DNA of 64,000 nt from Coprococcus ammoniilyticus (GTDB taxonomy: Bacteria; Bacillota; Clostridia; Lachnospirales; Lachnospiraceae). Location: the NCBI RefSeq assembly GCF_025567345.1, contig NZ_JAOQJS010000001.1, forward strand, positions 248,001-312,000, in the 5' to 3' direction. The notes below the pieces were generated by a model. The model was not told the DNA's origin. It searched no databases and saw only the letters and a program-made list of their open reading frames with translations. Shown piece by piece: positions 25,133 through 34,105 of this stretch. Both the position numbers and the translations under genes were made by a program. Every line of letters begins with the position of its first letter. Position 1 is the stretch's first letter.

Positions 25133-26938
25133 TTATTCTTCCGTCTTCTGTTCGTCTAAAACTGTAATGTCAATACCAAGCTCTTTGAGCTGAGCCTCAT
25201 CCACATAGTCCGGAGCATTTGTCATCAGGCAGGATGCATCCTTTACCTTAGGAAATGCGATCACATCACGGATAGAATCCTGTTTTGCCATAAGCATGAC
25301 CAGACGATCCAGTCCATAAGCCAGTCCTGCGTGAGGTGGTACTCCATATTTGAATGCGTCTAACAGGAAACCAAATCTTTCATACGCCTGTTCCCTTGTA
25401 AATCCAAGGCATTCAAACATCTTCTCCTGAATATCATCCTGATGGATTCTGACAGATCCACCACCAATCTCGTTACCATTTAATACGATATCATAGGCCT
25501 TTGCACGAACCTTACCCGGATCTGTATCAATGATCGCCAGATCCTCTTCCATCGGCATAGTAAATGGATGGTGCATAGCTGTGAAACGGTTCTGTTCATC
25601 TGACCACTCAAGAAGTGGAAATTCTGTGATCCATACGAATTCAAATACATTCTTGTCAAGCAGTCCCATCTGGTCTGCAAGGTGGCAGCGGAGTGCTCCA
25701 AGTGTATCCCATACAACCTTGTTCTTATCTGCTGCAAATAACAGCAAGTCTCCCGGTTCACCGGAAAGTGCTGCTACGATATTGTTCATCTCATCTTCAG
25801 TCATAAACTTTGCAAAAGATGACTTGTAAGTGCCATCTTCATTAATGGCAATATATGCAAGACCTTTTGCTCCGTATGTCTTTGCAAATTCAACCAGAGC
25901 ATCAATCTTCTTACGAGGCATTGCTCCCTGTCCCTTTGCATTGATACCACGGACAGATCCGCCATTTTCAAGTGCACCTGTAAATACGCCGAATCCACAG
26001 CCCTTAACAACTTCGCTGATATCCTTTAATTCCATACCAAAACGAAGATCAGGCTTATCAGAACCGAAACGGTTCATTGCTTCGATCCATGTCATACGGC
26101 GGATTGGAAGTTTTACATCTACATCCAGAATCTCCTTGAATAATTTTGCAAGAAGTCTTTCATTTACATCAATAACGTCATCCACATCTACGAAGGATAA
26201 CTCCATATCCATCTGTGTGAACTCCGGCTGTCTGTCTGCACGAAGATCCTCATCACGGAAACATCTTGCGATCTGGAAATAACGGTCATAACCGGAGCAC
26301 ATCAGAAGCTGCTTGTAGATCTGTGGAGACTGTGGTAATGCATAGAATGTACCCGGATGGATACGGCTTGGTACGAGATAATCTCTTGCGCCCTCCGGTG
26401 TTGACTTACATAACATAGGTGTCTCAATCTCAAGGAAACCTTCATTTGCCATGAACTGTCTGGCAATAGTCATAACCTTGCTCTTCATAACCAGGTTTCT
26501 CTGAAGATCCGGTCTTCTCAGATCCAGATATCTGTATTTCAAACGTAATTCTTCTTTTGTCTTGCTGTTCTCTTCGATCGGGAATGGAGGTGTCTCGGCC
26601 TCTGATAAGATACGAAGGGAAGTTGCCACAACTTCAATATCTCCGGTTGTCAGATTCTCATTTACTGCACCGGCACGCTTGCAGACGGTACCTTCGATCG
26701 CTGCTACAAACTCACTCTTAAGCTTTGTTGCTTTCTCAAAGCACTCGTTTCCGCATTTGGATTCCTCAAATATGATCTGAAGAATACCGCTTCTGTCTCT
26801 GAGATCGACAAATATGATTCCACCTTTATTTCTGCTCTTCTGAACCCAGCCCATTACGGTTACTTTCTGTCCTTCAAGAGCGTTTGAAACCTCTGCACAT
26901 CTGTGGGAACGCTTCAATCCCTGCATTGATTCTGCCAT
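25133..26938 (-). CDS. aspS: Aspartyl-tRNA synthetase
   Basis: A class II synthetase of 601 residues, the usual bacterial-type length. The order is an OB-fold anticodon domain (about 18-105), catalytic motif 2 with FRDEDLRADRQPEFTQMDME near 220-240, a bacterial GAD insertion (about 300-410), and motif 3 GLAYGLDRLVMLM near 538-550. It charges tRNA-Asp, and may be non-discriminating, which sequence inspection cannot decide. It is the last gene of the minus-strand run, 23 nt after hisS. Confidence 0.98.
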   Translation of the reverse strand: MAESMQGLKRSHRCAEVSNALEGQKVTVMGWVQKSRNKGGIIFVDLRDRSGILQIIFEESKCGNECFEKATKLKSEFVAAIEGTVCKRAGAVNENLTTGDIEVVATSLRILSEAETPPFPIEENSKTKEELRLKYRYLDLRRPDLQRNLVMKSKVMTIARQFMANEGFLEIETPMLCKSTPEGARDYLVPSRIHPGTFYALPQSPQIYKQLLMCSGYDRYFQIARCFRDEDLRADRQPEFTQMDMELSFVDVDDVIDVNERLLAKLFKEILDVDVKLPIRRMTWIEAMNRFGSDKPDLRFGMELKDISEVVKGCGFGVFTGALENGGSVRGINAKGQGAMPRKKIDALVEFAKTYGAKGLAYIAINEDGTYKSSFAKFMTEDEMNNIVAALSGEPGDLLLFAADKNKVVWDTLGALRCHLADQMGLLDKNVFEFVWITEFPLLEWSDEQNRFTAMHHPFTMPMEEDLAIIDTDPGKVRAKAYDIVLNGNEIGGGSVRIHQDDIQEKMFECLGFTREQAYERFGFLLDAFKYGVPPHAGLAYGLDRLVMLMAKQDSIRDVIAFPKVKDASCLMTNAPDYVDEAQLKELGIDITVLDEQKTEE

Positions 26939-26961
26939 TTTTCTATATCCTCCTATGGTTC

Positions 26962-28212
26962 TTATCTTTCTTCTAATACACTTGCAAGCTGATCCAGCGC
27001 AATCTCGGTCTGCTCGCCCGTTTCCATATTCTTGATACGACCGGTATTGGTCTCTAATTCATTATCACCAATAATGATCGTGTATCTCGCATTTAATTTA
27101 TTTGCATATTTCATCTGCGCCTTTACGCTTCGATTCATGTAATCTGTCTCTACGATATAACCGGCCAGACGAAGATCATATACCAGCTTGTACGCTTTTG
27201 CCTTTGCGGAATCACCCATGATGCCGACATATAAATCAATCGGTTTTTCCGGCGCGAGATTGATATTTTCTTTCTCAAGGAAATACAGGATTCTTTCAAT
27301 TCCCATACCGAATCCAACAGATGGCTGTGCCTCTTTTCCATCAATCTCATATACCAGATTGTCATATCTTCCCCCACCGCATAAGGTGAAGCCCTCTTTA
27401 TTTACGAATTCAAATACTGTCTTTGTATAGTAATCCAGGCCACGAACGATTCCGGTGTCAACCTCAAATGGAATCTCAAGCTCTGTCAGAAGTCTCTGAA
27501 GCTCCTTGAAATGAGCATCGCATTCCTCACACAGATAATCAATTGTTCTTGGAGCATCCTTTACGATCGCCTTACAACCCGGCTCTTTACAGTCAATTAC
27601 ACGAAGCGGATTTTTAACCATACGCTCTTTACAGGTATTGCAGAGTCCTTCTTCATGACCTTTCAGATAAGAAATCAGTGCATCATTGTACACTTTCTTA
27701 CATTTTGGACATCCGATACTGTTAATATGAAGCTTTGCATCTGACAGACCAATCTGTTTGATGAGAGTTGATACCAGTGTCATAACCTCTACTTCTGCCA
27801 TTGGATTTGGAGATCCGACAAACTCAACACCAAATTGATGATGCTGACGAAGTCGTCCGCTTTCCGGCTTCTCATAACGAAATGCCGGTGTAATATAGAA
27901 CATCTTGACCGGCTGTGGTTCTGCATATAATTTATTCTCAACATAAGCACGGATCGCACCTGCTGTACCTTCCGGCTTCAATGTGATACTTCTTCCACCC
28001 TTATCAACAAAGGTGTACATTTCCTTCTGTACTACATCGGTTGTCTCTCCAACACCACGCTGGAACAGCACCGTATGTTCAAATACAGGTGTGATTACTT
28101 CCTTTATATTGAATTTCTCACACAGATTTCTCGCCATTGCTTCTACCTGTGTACGTGTTCTCATCTTGTCACCGAACCAGTCACTGGTTCCTCTTGGTGC
28201 CTGGGTTATCAT
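26962..28212 (-). CDS. hisS: Histidyl-tRNA synthetase
   Basis: A class II synthetase of 416 residues. The start MITQAPRGTSDWFGDKM is typical; motif 2 RYEKPESGRLRQHHQFGVEF lies near 113-132; the histidine-binding loops GIVRGLDYYTKTVFE near 263 and GGGRYDNL near 285 are present; the C-terminal anticodon domain runs from about 330. CPKC...CNTC and CEECDAHF in the insertion could form a zinc-binding site. The ribosome site TGGAGGA precedes the ATG. No T-box is seen, consistent with its place inside a transcript. Confidence 0.98.
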   Translation of the reverse strand: MITQAPRGTSDWFGDKMRTRTQVEAMARNLCEKFNIKEVITPVFEHTVLFQRGVGETTDVVQKEMYTFVDKGGRSITLKPEGTAGAIRAYVENKLYAEPQPVKMFYITPAFRYEKPESGRLRQHHQFGVEFVGSPNPMAEVEVMTLVSTLIKQIGLSDAKLHINSIGCPKCKKVYNDALISYLKGHEEGLCNTCKERMVKNPLRVIDCKEPGCKAIVKDAPRTIDYLCEECDAHFKELQRLLTELEIPFEVDTGIVRGLDYYTKTVFEFVNKEGFTLCGGGRYDNLVYEIDGKEAQPSVGFGMGIERILYFLEKENINLAPEKPIDLYVGIMGDSAKAKAYKLVYDLRLAGYIVETDYMNRSVKAQMKYANKLNARYTIIIGDNELETNTGRIKNMETGEQTEIALDQLASVLEER

Positions 28213-28253
28213 ATTCCATCCTCCATCTATTGTTCATATTTTTATACTATACA

Positions 28254-28874
28254 TCAACTGATCCGTGATTCATAGCTCCCTTTTAAAATTAACTGAACCT
28301 CATCTAAAATATCAGTTGTATTTATAATTCTCTGAAATGCGAGAAATACTTTCATGTCAAAATGCCGCACCTCATCGATCACCATCAATAATGCGATCTT
28401 TGGTTCAAATGCTTTCCGGTATGCACGGTCACTGATCAGCGCGACAAATACATCACACACACGAATAATCCTTGCTCCGATCGGGATCTCCTCTCCCTGA
28501 AGACAGTACGGATAACCGGAACCATCATAGTTCTCGTGATGATACAAAATAATATCTGCAATATCATCCCCGTAGCCTTCTTGCCTTGCGATATCTGCCC
28601 CAAGCTTCGCATGAAGTCTCACATACCGCATTTCCTCAATCTTCATGGAATTGCCACGGCCATATATATACGGTGTGATGCGGAGCTTTCCGATATCATG
28701 GATCATACCGGCAACTGCGATCTTATGAATCTCTTCTTCCGGGAGCCCCAGTTCTCTGGCAAGCTCCGAAGACAACCGGCTGACACACATTCCATGACGG
28801 ATGGCATCGTCCAGATCCTGTTCATAGTATTCTATTTCTTTATCTGTGTCTAAGTTTATAACTTTATCTGTCAT
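28254..28874 (-). CDS. HD domain protein of the HD-GYP type
   Basis: A 206-residue phosphohydrolase. The metal-binding HD pair is in GMIHDIGKLRITPYIYGRG near 55-73, and the downstream HHENYDGSGYPYCL and GARIIRVCDVFVAL match HD-GYP domains near 115-150. HD-GYP proteins often cleave cyclic di-GMP; there is no sensor or receiver domain here, so the partner and substrate are open. Its start overlaps the end of hemZ by four bases (ATGA). Confidence 0.87.
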   Translation of the reverse strand: MTDKVINLDTDKEIEYYEQDLDDAIRHGMCVSRLSSELARELGLPEEEIHKIAVAGMIHDIGKLRITPYIYGRGNSMKIEEMRYVRLHAKLGADIARQEGYGDDIADIILYHHENYDGSGYPYCLQGEEIPIGARIIRVCDVFVALISDRAYRKAFEPKIALLMVIDEVRHFDMKVFLAFQRIINTTDILDEVQLILKGSYESRIS

Positions 28875-30424
28875 TTTGCAAACGCCTGCTTTTTTCTGTC
28901 AATCATTTCATCAATTCTTGCGATATAATCGTCTACACTCTTACAATTTTCCACACGGTCGATCCGGTTTCCTATAACCGTCTCTCCTGTAACCGGATCC
29001 AGATCTCCCTCCCGGCGGATCAGCTTGCTGGAGCTTCCCGCACCGATTCCTATAATGTCTGTCCGTTCTTCCATGATCAGAATATTATAGAGACATTCCA
29101 GTCCATGTCTTGCATATCCGACATTTTCCAGATTTCCCGCCATATTCTTCTGTCTGTACAGATAATATGGTGCAAGTCCCAGTTCTTCTGCGGCCTGTCC
29201 AACCAGTGATAACTGCTCATCTACATCACCTGCAAAGCTGTATTTGTCCATCTCCTGTTTCAGATGCGCTGCCCGTTTGATTGCAAGTGTGTGAACCGTA
29301 AGGCTCTCCGGTGCAAGCTTCTTCACCTTTTCCAGTGTCCGCTTCACCATCTCTGCATCTTCACCCGGAAGACCTACGATCAAGTCCATATTAATATTGT
29401 CAAAGCCAGCTTCTCTGGCTCTCATAAATGCTTCTTCTGCCTGCTCCGGTGTATGTGCTCTTCCGATCAGCTTCAGTGTCTCTCCATTCATCGTCTGCGG
29501 ATTGATACTGATACGATCAACGCCATGCGCTTTCATCACCTGCAGCTTATCTGCTGTTGTACTGTCCGGACGACCTGCTTCGATCGTATATTCCCGAACC
29601 TGCGACAAGTCAAAATGCTTCTCGATCATGCTGCACAGACGATCCATCTGCTCTGCACTGATCGAAGACGGCGTACCGCCACCAATATAAATGGATGCCA
29701 GTTTCTTCTCGGTATAACTTTCCGCAATATACTCCATTTCCTTTTCCATTGTATCCAGATAAGCATCGACCTTATCCTTATAAACACCGATCGGATAAGA
29801 GGTAAAGGAGCAGTACAGACATCTCGTCGGACAAAACGGTATGCCGATATACAGGCAGTATTCATTTCGCTCATCGATCGTCTCGATAATTGCTTTCTCA
29901 CGTCTGGCGATCTTCACACAGGCTTCTGCCTTTTCCCGGCTTGCCACATAAGTTTCCTGATACAGCTTTTGTATCTCCTCATCTGTACATCCACGTTCTA
30001 CCGCTTCCATTGCAATCTTCACCGGACGTACGCCGGTCAGACTACCCCATGGCAGAACTCTTCCGGTTCTCTCTGACAACATCCGGTACATGGCACGCTT
30101 CAGAACATTACGGAATACCTTTCTGTCATGATAATCCTGATCGATCACGATATCCGGTTTTCCACAGACTTCTCCCGCAGACCAGTCCTGCTGTTTATCC
30201 TCAGAAGCTCCTTCCGATTTCACATCCAGACCGCCGTCCTTCATCCAGATCTTTGTCTGACCTTCTGCAAATTCTGCCACAAGGGTTGCAGCAACATCTG
30301 CCCCAAGTTCAGGCTTCTTTTCTATATTCTCCGGTGTGATGATCTTCACACCCATGTAAAACGCCATGAGGATCACTCTCAGGTCATTATTATAATCTTC
30401 TACATTCTGAATCAGACAAATCAT
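28871..30424 (-). CDS. hemZ: HemZ-like coproporphyrinogen dehydrogenase, radical SAM
   Basis: A 517-residue radical-SAM protein. The cluster motif CPTRCLYCSFTSYP lies near 168-181. GGGTPSSIS near 247, the Gln/Arg-rich NPQTMNGETLKLIGRAHT near 310 and MDLIVGLPGE near 350 are typical of the HemN/HemZ family. HemZ is thought to act in anaerobic oxidation of coproporphyrinogen III, but the family also includes proteins without that activity. A start at TTG 30433 is open, but ATG 30424 has AAGGA 11 nt upstream and is preferred. Confidence 0.9.
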   Translation of the reverse strand: MICLIQNVEDYNNDLRVILMAFYMGVKIITPENIEKKPELGADVAATLVAEFAEGQTKIWMKDGGLDVKSEGASEDKQQDWSAGEVCGKPDIVIDQDYHDRKVFRNVLKRAMYRMLSERTGRVLPWGSLTGVRPVKIAMEAVERGCTDEEIQKLYQETYVASREKAEACVKIARREKAIIETIDERNEYCLYIGIPFCPTRCLYCSFTSYPIGVYKDKVDAYLDTMEKEMEYIAESYTEKKLASIYIGGGTPSSISAEQMDRLCSMIEKHFDLSQVREYTIEAGRPDSTTADKLQVMKAHGVDRISINPQTMNGETLKLIGRAHTPEQAEEAFMRAREAGFDNINMDLIVGLPGEDAEMVKRTLEKVKKLAPESLTVHTLAIKRAAHLKQEMDKYSFAGDVDEQLSLVGQAAEELGLAPYYLYRQKNMAGNLENVGYARHGLECLYNILIMEERTDIIGIGAGSSSKLIRREGDLDPVTGETVIGNRIDRVENCKSVDDYIARIDEMIDRKKQAFAK

Positions 30425-30448
30425 GTCAACCAAGTTCCTTATCGTTAT

Positions 30449-31081
30449 TTATGAAAAAAATGGATTGAATTTTCTTTCTCTTCCAATCCTTGAAGTTCCG
30501 TTATGTCCCGGATACACAGCTGTTTCCTCCGGTAATACAAGAAGCTTCGTCTCGATCGCCTCTAACAGATCCTGTTCATTTCCGGTTGGGAAATCCGATC
30601 TGCCAACTGACGATGCAAATAATGTATCTCCGGTAAACAGCAGATGTTCTTCTGCGAAATAATAACACATGCCACCTATCGTATGTCCCGGCACACTGAT
30701 ACACCGTACCACAGTTCCTAGAACTGCAACCTCCTGTCCATCCTGCAGATAAATATCCGCTGATGTTTCAAGCGGATGGCCAAACACCGCAGACAGATTT
30801 CCTGTCCTGCTCTCAAGCACCTGCTTCTCGTCCTCGGAAGCATATGCCTTTACTCCTGTCAGTTTTCTCAGATCATCCAATGCTCCGATATGATCATAAT
30901 GTCCATGTGTCAGGAAGATTCCTACACAGGCAAGTCCTGCATCTGTCAGACTCCTATAAATAAAATCTGCATTATCTGCCGGATCAACTACGATTGCTTC
31001 CTTTGTTTCTTTATTACTTACGATATAACAATTGGTTCCCAAATCACCCAACTGATATAATTTCACTTCTAATTCTGCCAT
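30449..31081 (-). CDS. Metallo-beta-lactamase-fold hydrolase (glyoxalase II-like)
   Basis: A 210-residue dinuclear-metal hydrolase. The metal motif THGHYDHIGAL lies near 58-68, with further ligands in VPGHTIGG near 130-137, TGDTLF near 150 and GHNG near 194. Proteins in this position between rel and hemZ are common in Clostridia and are annotated as hydroxyacylglutathione hydrolase-like; since these bacteria mostly lack glutathione the true substrate is uncertain. It starts 9 nt downstream of rel. Confidence 0.92.
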   Translation of the reverse strand: MAELEVKLYQLGDLGTNCYIVSNKETKEAIVVDPADNADFIYRSLTDAGLACVGIFLTHGHYDHIGALDDLRKLTGVKAYASEDEKQVLESRTGNLSAVFGHPLETSADIYLQDGQEVAVLGTVVRCISVPGHTIGGMCYYFAEEHLLFTGDTLFASSVGRSDFPTGNEQDLLEAIETKLLVLPEETAVYPGHNGTSRIGRERKFNPFFS

Positions 31082-31090
31082 CCGGATCTC

Positions 31091-33424
31091 CTATCCCACT
31101 GTTCTCTCTATATCAATAATGCTCTCCACATTTCGTATCTTTGCAATGATCGTATTCAACTGGTCGACCGATTTGATCGAGAAGCTGATCGTGATTGTCG
31201 CCTTACCCTGCTTGCTTGTACGGCTGTTAATACTGTTTACACTGATATTTGCCTCACTTAAGATTTTCGTTATATCAAAGAGGATTCCGCTTCTGTCATC
31301 CGCATAGATATTGATTTCTGTAAGGTAAGTATTCTCTGCAACTGCATCCTGCTGCCATTCCGCATCAATGATCCTGTTTCTGTCTTCCTCGCTCATACAG
31401 AGCACATTAACACAGTCTGTACGATGGATCGAGATGCCTCGTCCTCTGGTGATAAATCCGATGATCTCATCACCCGGTACCGGTGAACAGCATTTGGAGA
31501 AACGAACCGCTACATCATCTGCACCCTTTACGATGATTCCACCCTGTCCGTGGGAGGAATGCGGTGCCCGCTTCAGTGCATATGCCTCCAGAATTTCCTT
31601 GTCATCCGGCTGTTCCGTATGATCCTTGTTGTATTCCTCGATCAGCTTGTTGACAACCTGACCTTCCTTGATTCCCCCATGACCAACAGCCGCCATTGTA
31701 GCTTCCCAGTCATTGAAATTATATTTTTTATAGACACGTTCCTGATATTCCGGCTTGGAATACAGGGAGTAATCCAGTCCCTTTGATTTACAGTATGCAA
31801 GGATCAGTTCCTTACCGCGGCTGATGTTCTCATCCTTAAACTGATGCTTGAACCACTGATTGATCTTCGTCTTTGCCTGTGCACTCTTTACGATATTCAG
31901 CCAGTCTCTTGATGGTCCTGCCGAATTCTGGGATGTTATGATCTCTACCCGGTCACCATTATTTAACTTGGTATCGATTGGAACCTGTCTTCCGTTAATC
32001 CGCGCACCCACCATCTTATTACCGACTGCCGTATGAATGGCATAAGCAAAATCGATCGGTGTCGATCCACTTGGCAGATTCTTGACATCACCTGCCGGTG
32101 TAAAGCAATATACCTGTTCTGCAAACAGATCCAGGTCTGTCTTAACGAAGTTCATGAACTCCTTATTATCTGAAGTATCTCTCTGCCACTCCAGAATCTG
32201 ACGAAGCCATGATAACTTCTCCTCTTCCTTCTGCATAACCGTACCGGTTATGTTCTCTTTATATTTCCAGTGTGCAGCAATACCATATTCAGCCGTCCGG
32301 TGCATCTCAAATGTACGGATCTGTATTTCAAATGGCTGTCCCTCCGGTCCGATCAGTGTTGTATGAAGGGACTGATACATATTGGACTTTGGCATTGCGA
32401 TATAATCTTTAAAACGTCCCGGAATCGGCTTGTACATCTCATGGATGATTCCCAGTGCCGAATAACAGTCCCGGACGGTCTCCACTTTAATCCGGACTGC
32501 AAAAATATCATAAATCTGATCCAGTGTCTTGTTCTGGTTCTTCATCTTCTTATAAATACTGAACAGATGCTTTACACGACCGTCGATCTCTGCATCCAGA
32601 TGCGCATTGTCAATATGCTTCTTTACATCCGCAACGATACGTTTGATATAGGCTTCCCTTTCATGCATTCTCGCATCGATCTGTGCTGTCAGATCCTTAT
32701 ATACCTCCGGCATCAGATACTTCATGGACAAGTCATCCAGTTCTACCTTGATCTTACTGATACCAAGACGATGTGCGATTGGTGCATAGATATCCATTGT
32801 TTCACGCGCTTTTTCCACCTGTTTCGCAGGAGACTGATACTGTAATGTTCTTAAGTTATGCAGTCTGTCTGCCAGCTTGATCAGGATAACGCGAATATCT
32901 TTTGCCATCGATAAGAACATTTTTCTCAGGTTTTCTGCCTGTACCTCAATCTTATCCGTTGTCATCTTCAACTGGGTCAGTTTGGTAACACCTTCCACCA
33001 GAAATGCCACTTCTTCCGAGAACTCTGCTGCAATCTCCTCTGAAGTCATGACTGTATCTTCTACTACATCATGAAGGATTCCGGCAACGATCGTCTCCTT
33101 ATCCAGCTCCAGTTCTGCAAGAATAATAGCAACACAGAGTGGATGCATGATATATGGCTCTCCTGACTTACGAAGCTGTCCTTCATGCGCCTTGGATGCC
33201 ACCTTATATGCCTTCTCAATCATCGAAATATCTGTTGATGGATGATAGGTCAGGATCTTTTTGATCAGTTCCTTATACAGATCCTCCGGCGGAGTAAAAT
33301 CCGCAGGTGTAGACAGATCGATATCCCGTTTTTCCCGCATTGGTTTATTCTCCATTGCACCCGCCTTTGCCGCAAGCTCTTTTAATTCATCCATGCTTCC
33401 TGCTTTATCTTTTACGTTTTCCAT
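31091..33424 (-). CDS. relA: Bifunctional (p)ppGpp synthetase/hydrolase Rel
   Basis: This long RelA/SpoT homologue makes and breaks the stringent-response alarmones. Taking the ATG at 33424 it has 777 residues: an HD hydrolase domain (GEPYIMHPLCVAIILAELEL and LHDVVEDT, about 95-140), a synthetase domain (YKPIPGRFKDYIAMPKSNMY near 340, with the EXDD-type region), a TGS domain (about 445-505, CFTPAGDVKNLPSGSTPIDF), a zinc-finger region (CCSPVPGDEI) and a C-terminal ACT domain (about 700-775). GGTGA lies 7 nt before 33424. An upstream ATG at 33490 lies 2 nt after the apt stop and would add 22 residues by coupling; both are possible. Confidence 0.95.
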   Translation of the reverse strand: MENVKDKAGSMDELKELAAKAGAMENKPMREKRDIDLSTPADFTPPEDLYKELIKKILTYHPSTDISMIEKAYKVASKAHEGQLRKSGEPYIMHPLCVAIILAELELDKETIVAGILHDVVEDTVMTSEEIAAEFSEEVAFLVEGVTKLTQLKMTTDKIEVQAENLRKMFLSMAKDIRVILIKLADRLHNLRTLQYQSPAKQVEKARETMDIYAPIAHRLGISKIKVELDDLSMKYLMPEVYKDLTAQIDARMHEREAYIKRIVADVKKHIDNAHLDAEIDGRVKHLFSIYKKMKNQNKTLDQIYDIFAVRIKVETVRDCYSALGIIHEMYKPIPGRFKDYIAMPKSNMYQSLHTTLIGPEGQPFEIQIRTFEMHRTAEYGIAAHWKYKENITGTVMQKEEEKLSWLRQILEWQRDTSDNKEFMNFVKTDLDLFAEQVYCFTPAGDVKNLPSGSTPIDFAYAIHTAVGNKMVGARINGRQVPIDTKLNNGDRVEIITSQNSAGPSRDWLNIVKSAQAKTKINQWFKHQFKDENISRGKELILAYCKSKGLDYSLYSKPEYQERVYKKYNFNDWEATMAAVGHGGIKEGQVVNKLIEEYNKDHTEQPDDKEILEAYALKRAPHSSHGQGGIIVKGADDVAVRFSKCCSPVPGDEIIGFITRGRGISIHRTDCVNVLCMSEEDRNRIIDAEWQQDAVAENTYLTEINIYADDRSGILFDITKILSEANISVNSINSRTSKQGKATITISFSIKSVDQLNTIIAKIRNVESIIDIERTVG

Positions 33425-33492
33425 GATCTTCACCACTTTTCCCAATTCGAATTTTTCTATTTCAGACTCATCTGAAGACCAGATGATCATTT

Positions 33493-34017
33493 TTATTTGC
33501 CATCATAGCAAATAACAGAAGCTACATCATATTTGGCAAGCTTCTCTCTGCCCTTTAAACCTGCAAGTTCGATCAAGAATATGATCTTTACCACTTTACC
33601 GCCAAGTTCTTCAACCAGCCTTGCAGCGGCTTCCATGGTTCCTCCGGTTGCGATCAGATCATCTACAAGAACAACCTTCTGTCCCGGTTTGATCGCATCC
33701 TTATGCATCTCGATCGTTGCACTGCCATATTCCAGATCATAAGATGCTTCAATCGTCTCCCTTGGTAACTTGCCTTTCTTTCTTACCAATGCAAATCCTT
33801 TTCCATTCTTATATGCAAGTGGTGTTCCAAAGATAAAGCCTCTGGACTCTGCTCCGGCTACTACGTCATAATCTACGCCTTCAAGCAGGTCATCTAATGA
33901 ATCAATCGCCAGCTTCAATCCATCCGGATCTCCGATCACGCTTGTAATATCTCTGAAAATAATTCCCGGTTCCGGAAAATCCGGTATACTTGTAACGTAT
34001 TCTTCTATCTTTTTCAT
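33493..34017 (-). CDS. apt: Adenine phosphoribosyltransferase
   Basis: Apt makes AMP from adenine and PRPP. The 174 residues include FPEPGIIFRDIT at 13-24, the adenine loop AGAESRGFIFG near 55, and the PRPP site VVLVDDLIATGGTMEAA near 113-129. The ribosome site AGGAGGAAG lies just before the ATG. The apt-rel pair next to recJ is a conserved arrangement in Firmicutes, linking purine salvage and alarmone metabolism. Confidence 0.98.
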   Translation of the reverse strand: MKKIEEYVTSIPDFPEPGIIFRDITSVIGDPDGLKLAIDSLDDLLEGVDYDVVAGAESRGFIFGTPLAYKNGKGFALVRKKGKLPRETIEASYDLEYGSATIEMHKDAIKPGQKVVLVDDLIATGGTMEAAARLVEELGGKVVKIIFLIELAGLKGREKLAKYDVASVICYDGK

Positions 34018-34105
34018 AATCTTCCTCCTGCATATATATGTATATTCTACAATTATTTACATTTTCCTTTTCTGCCCACATGATATCAAACTATCAGCAA
34101 AGCCT

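Noticed and set aside
29264..30076. 270-residue open frame opposite hemZ
   Set aside because: Cys/His-rich composition arising from the reverse complement of a real gene, with no ribosome site or family motif.
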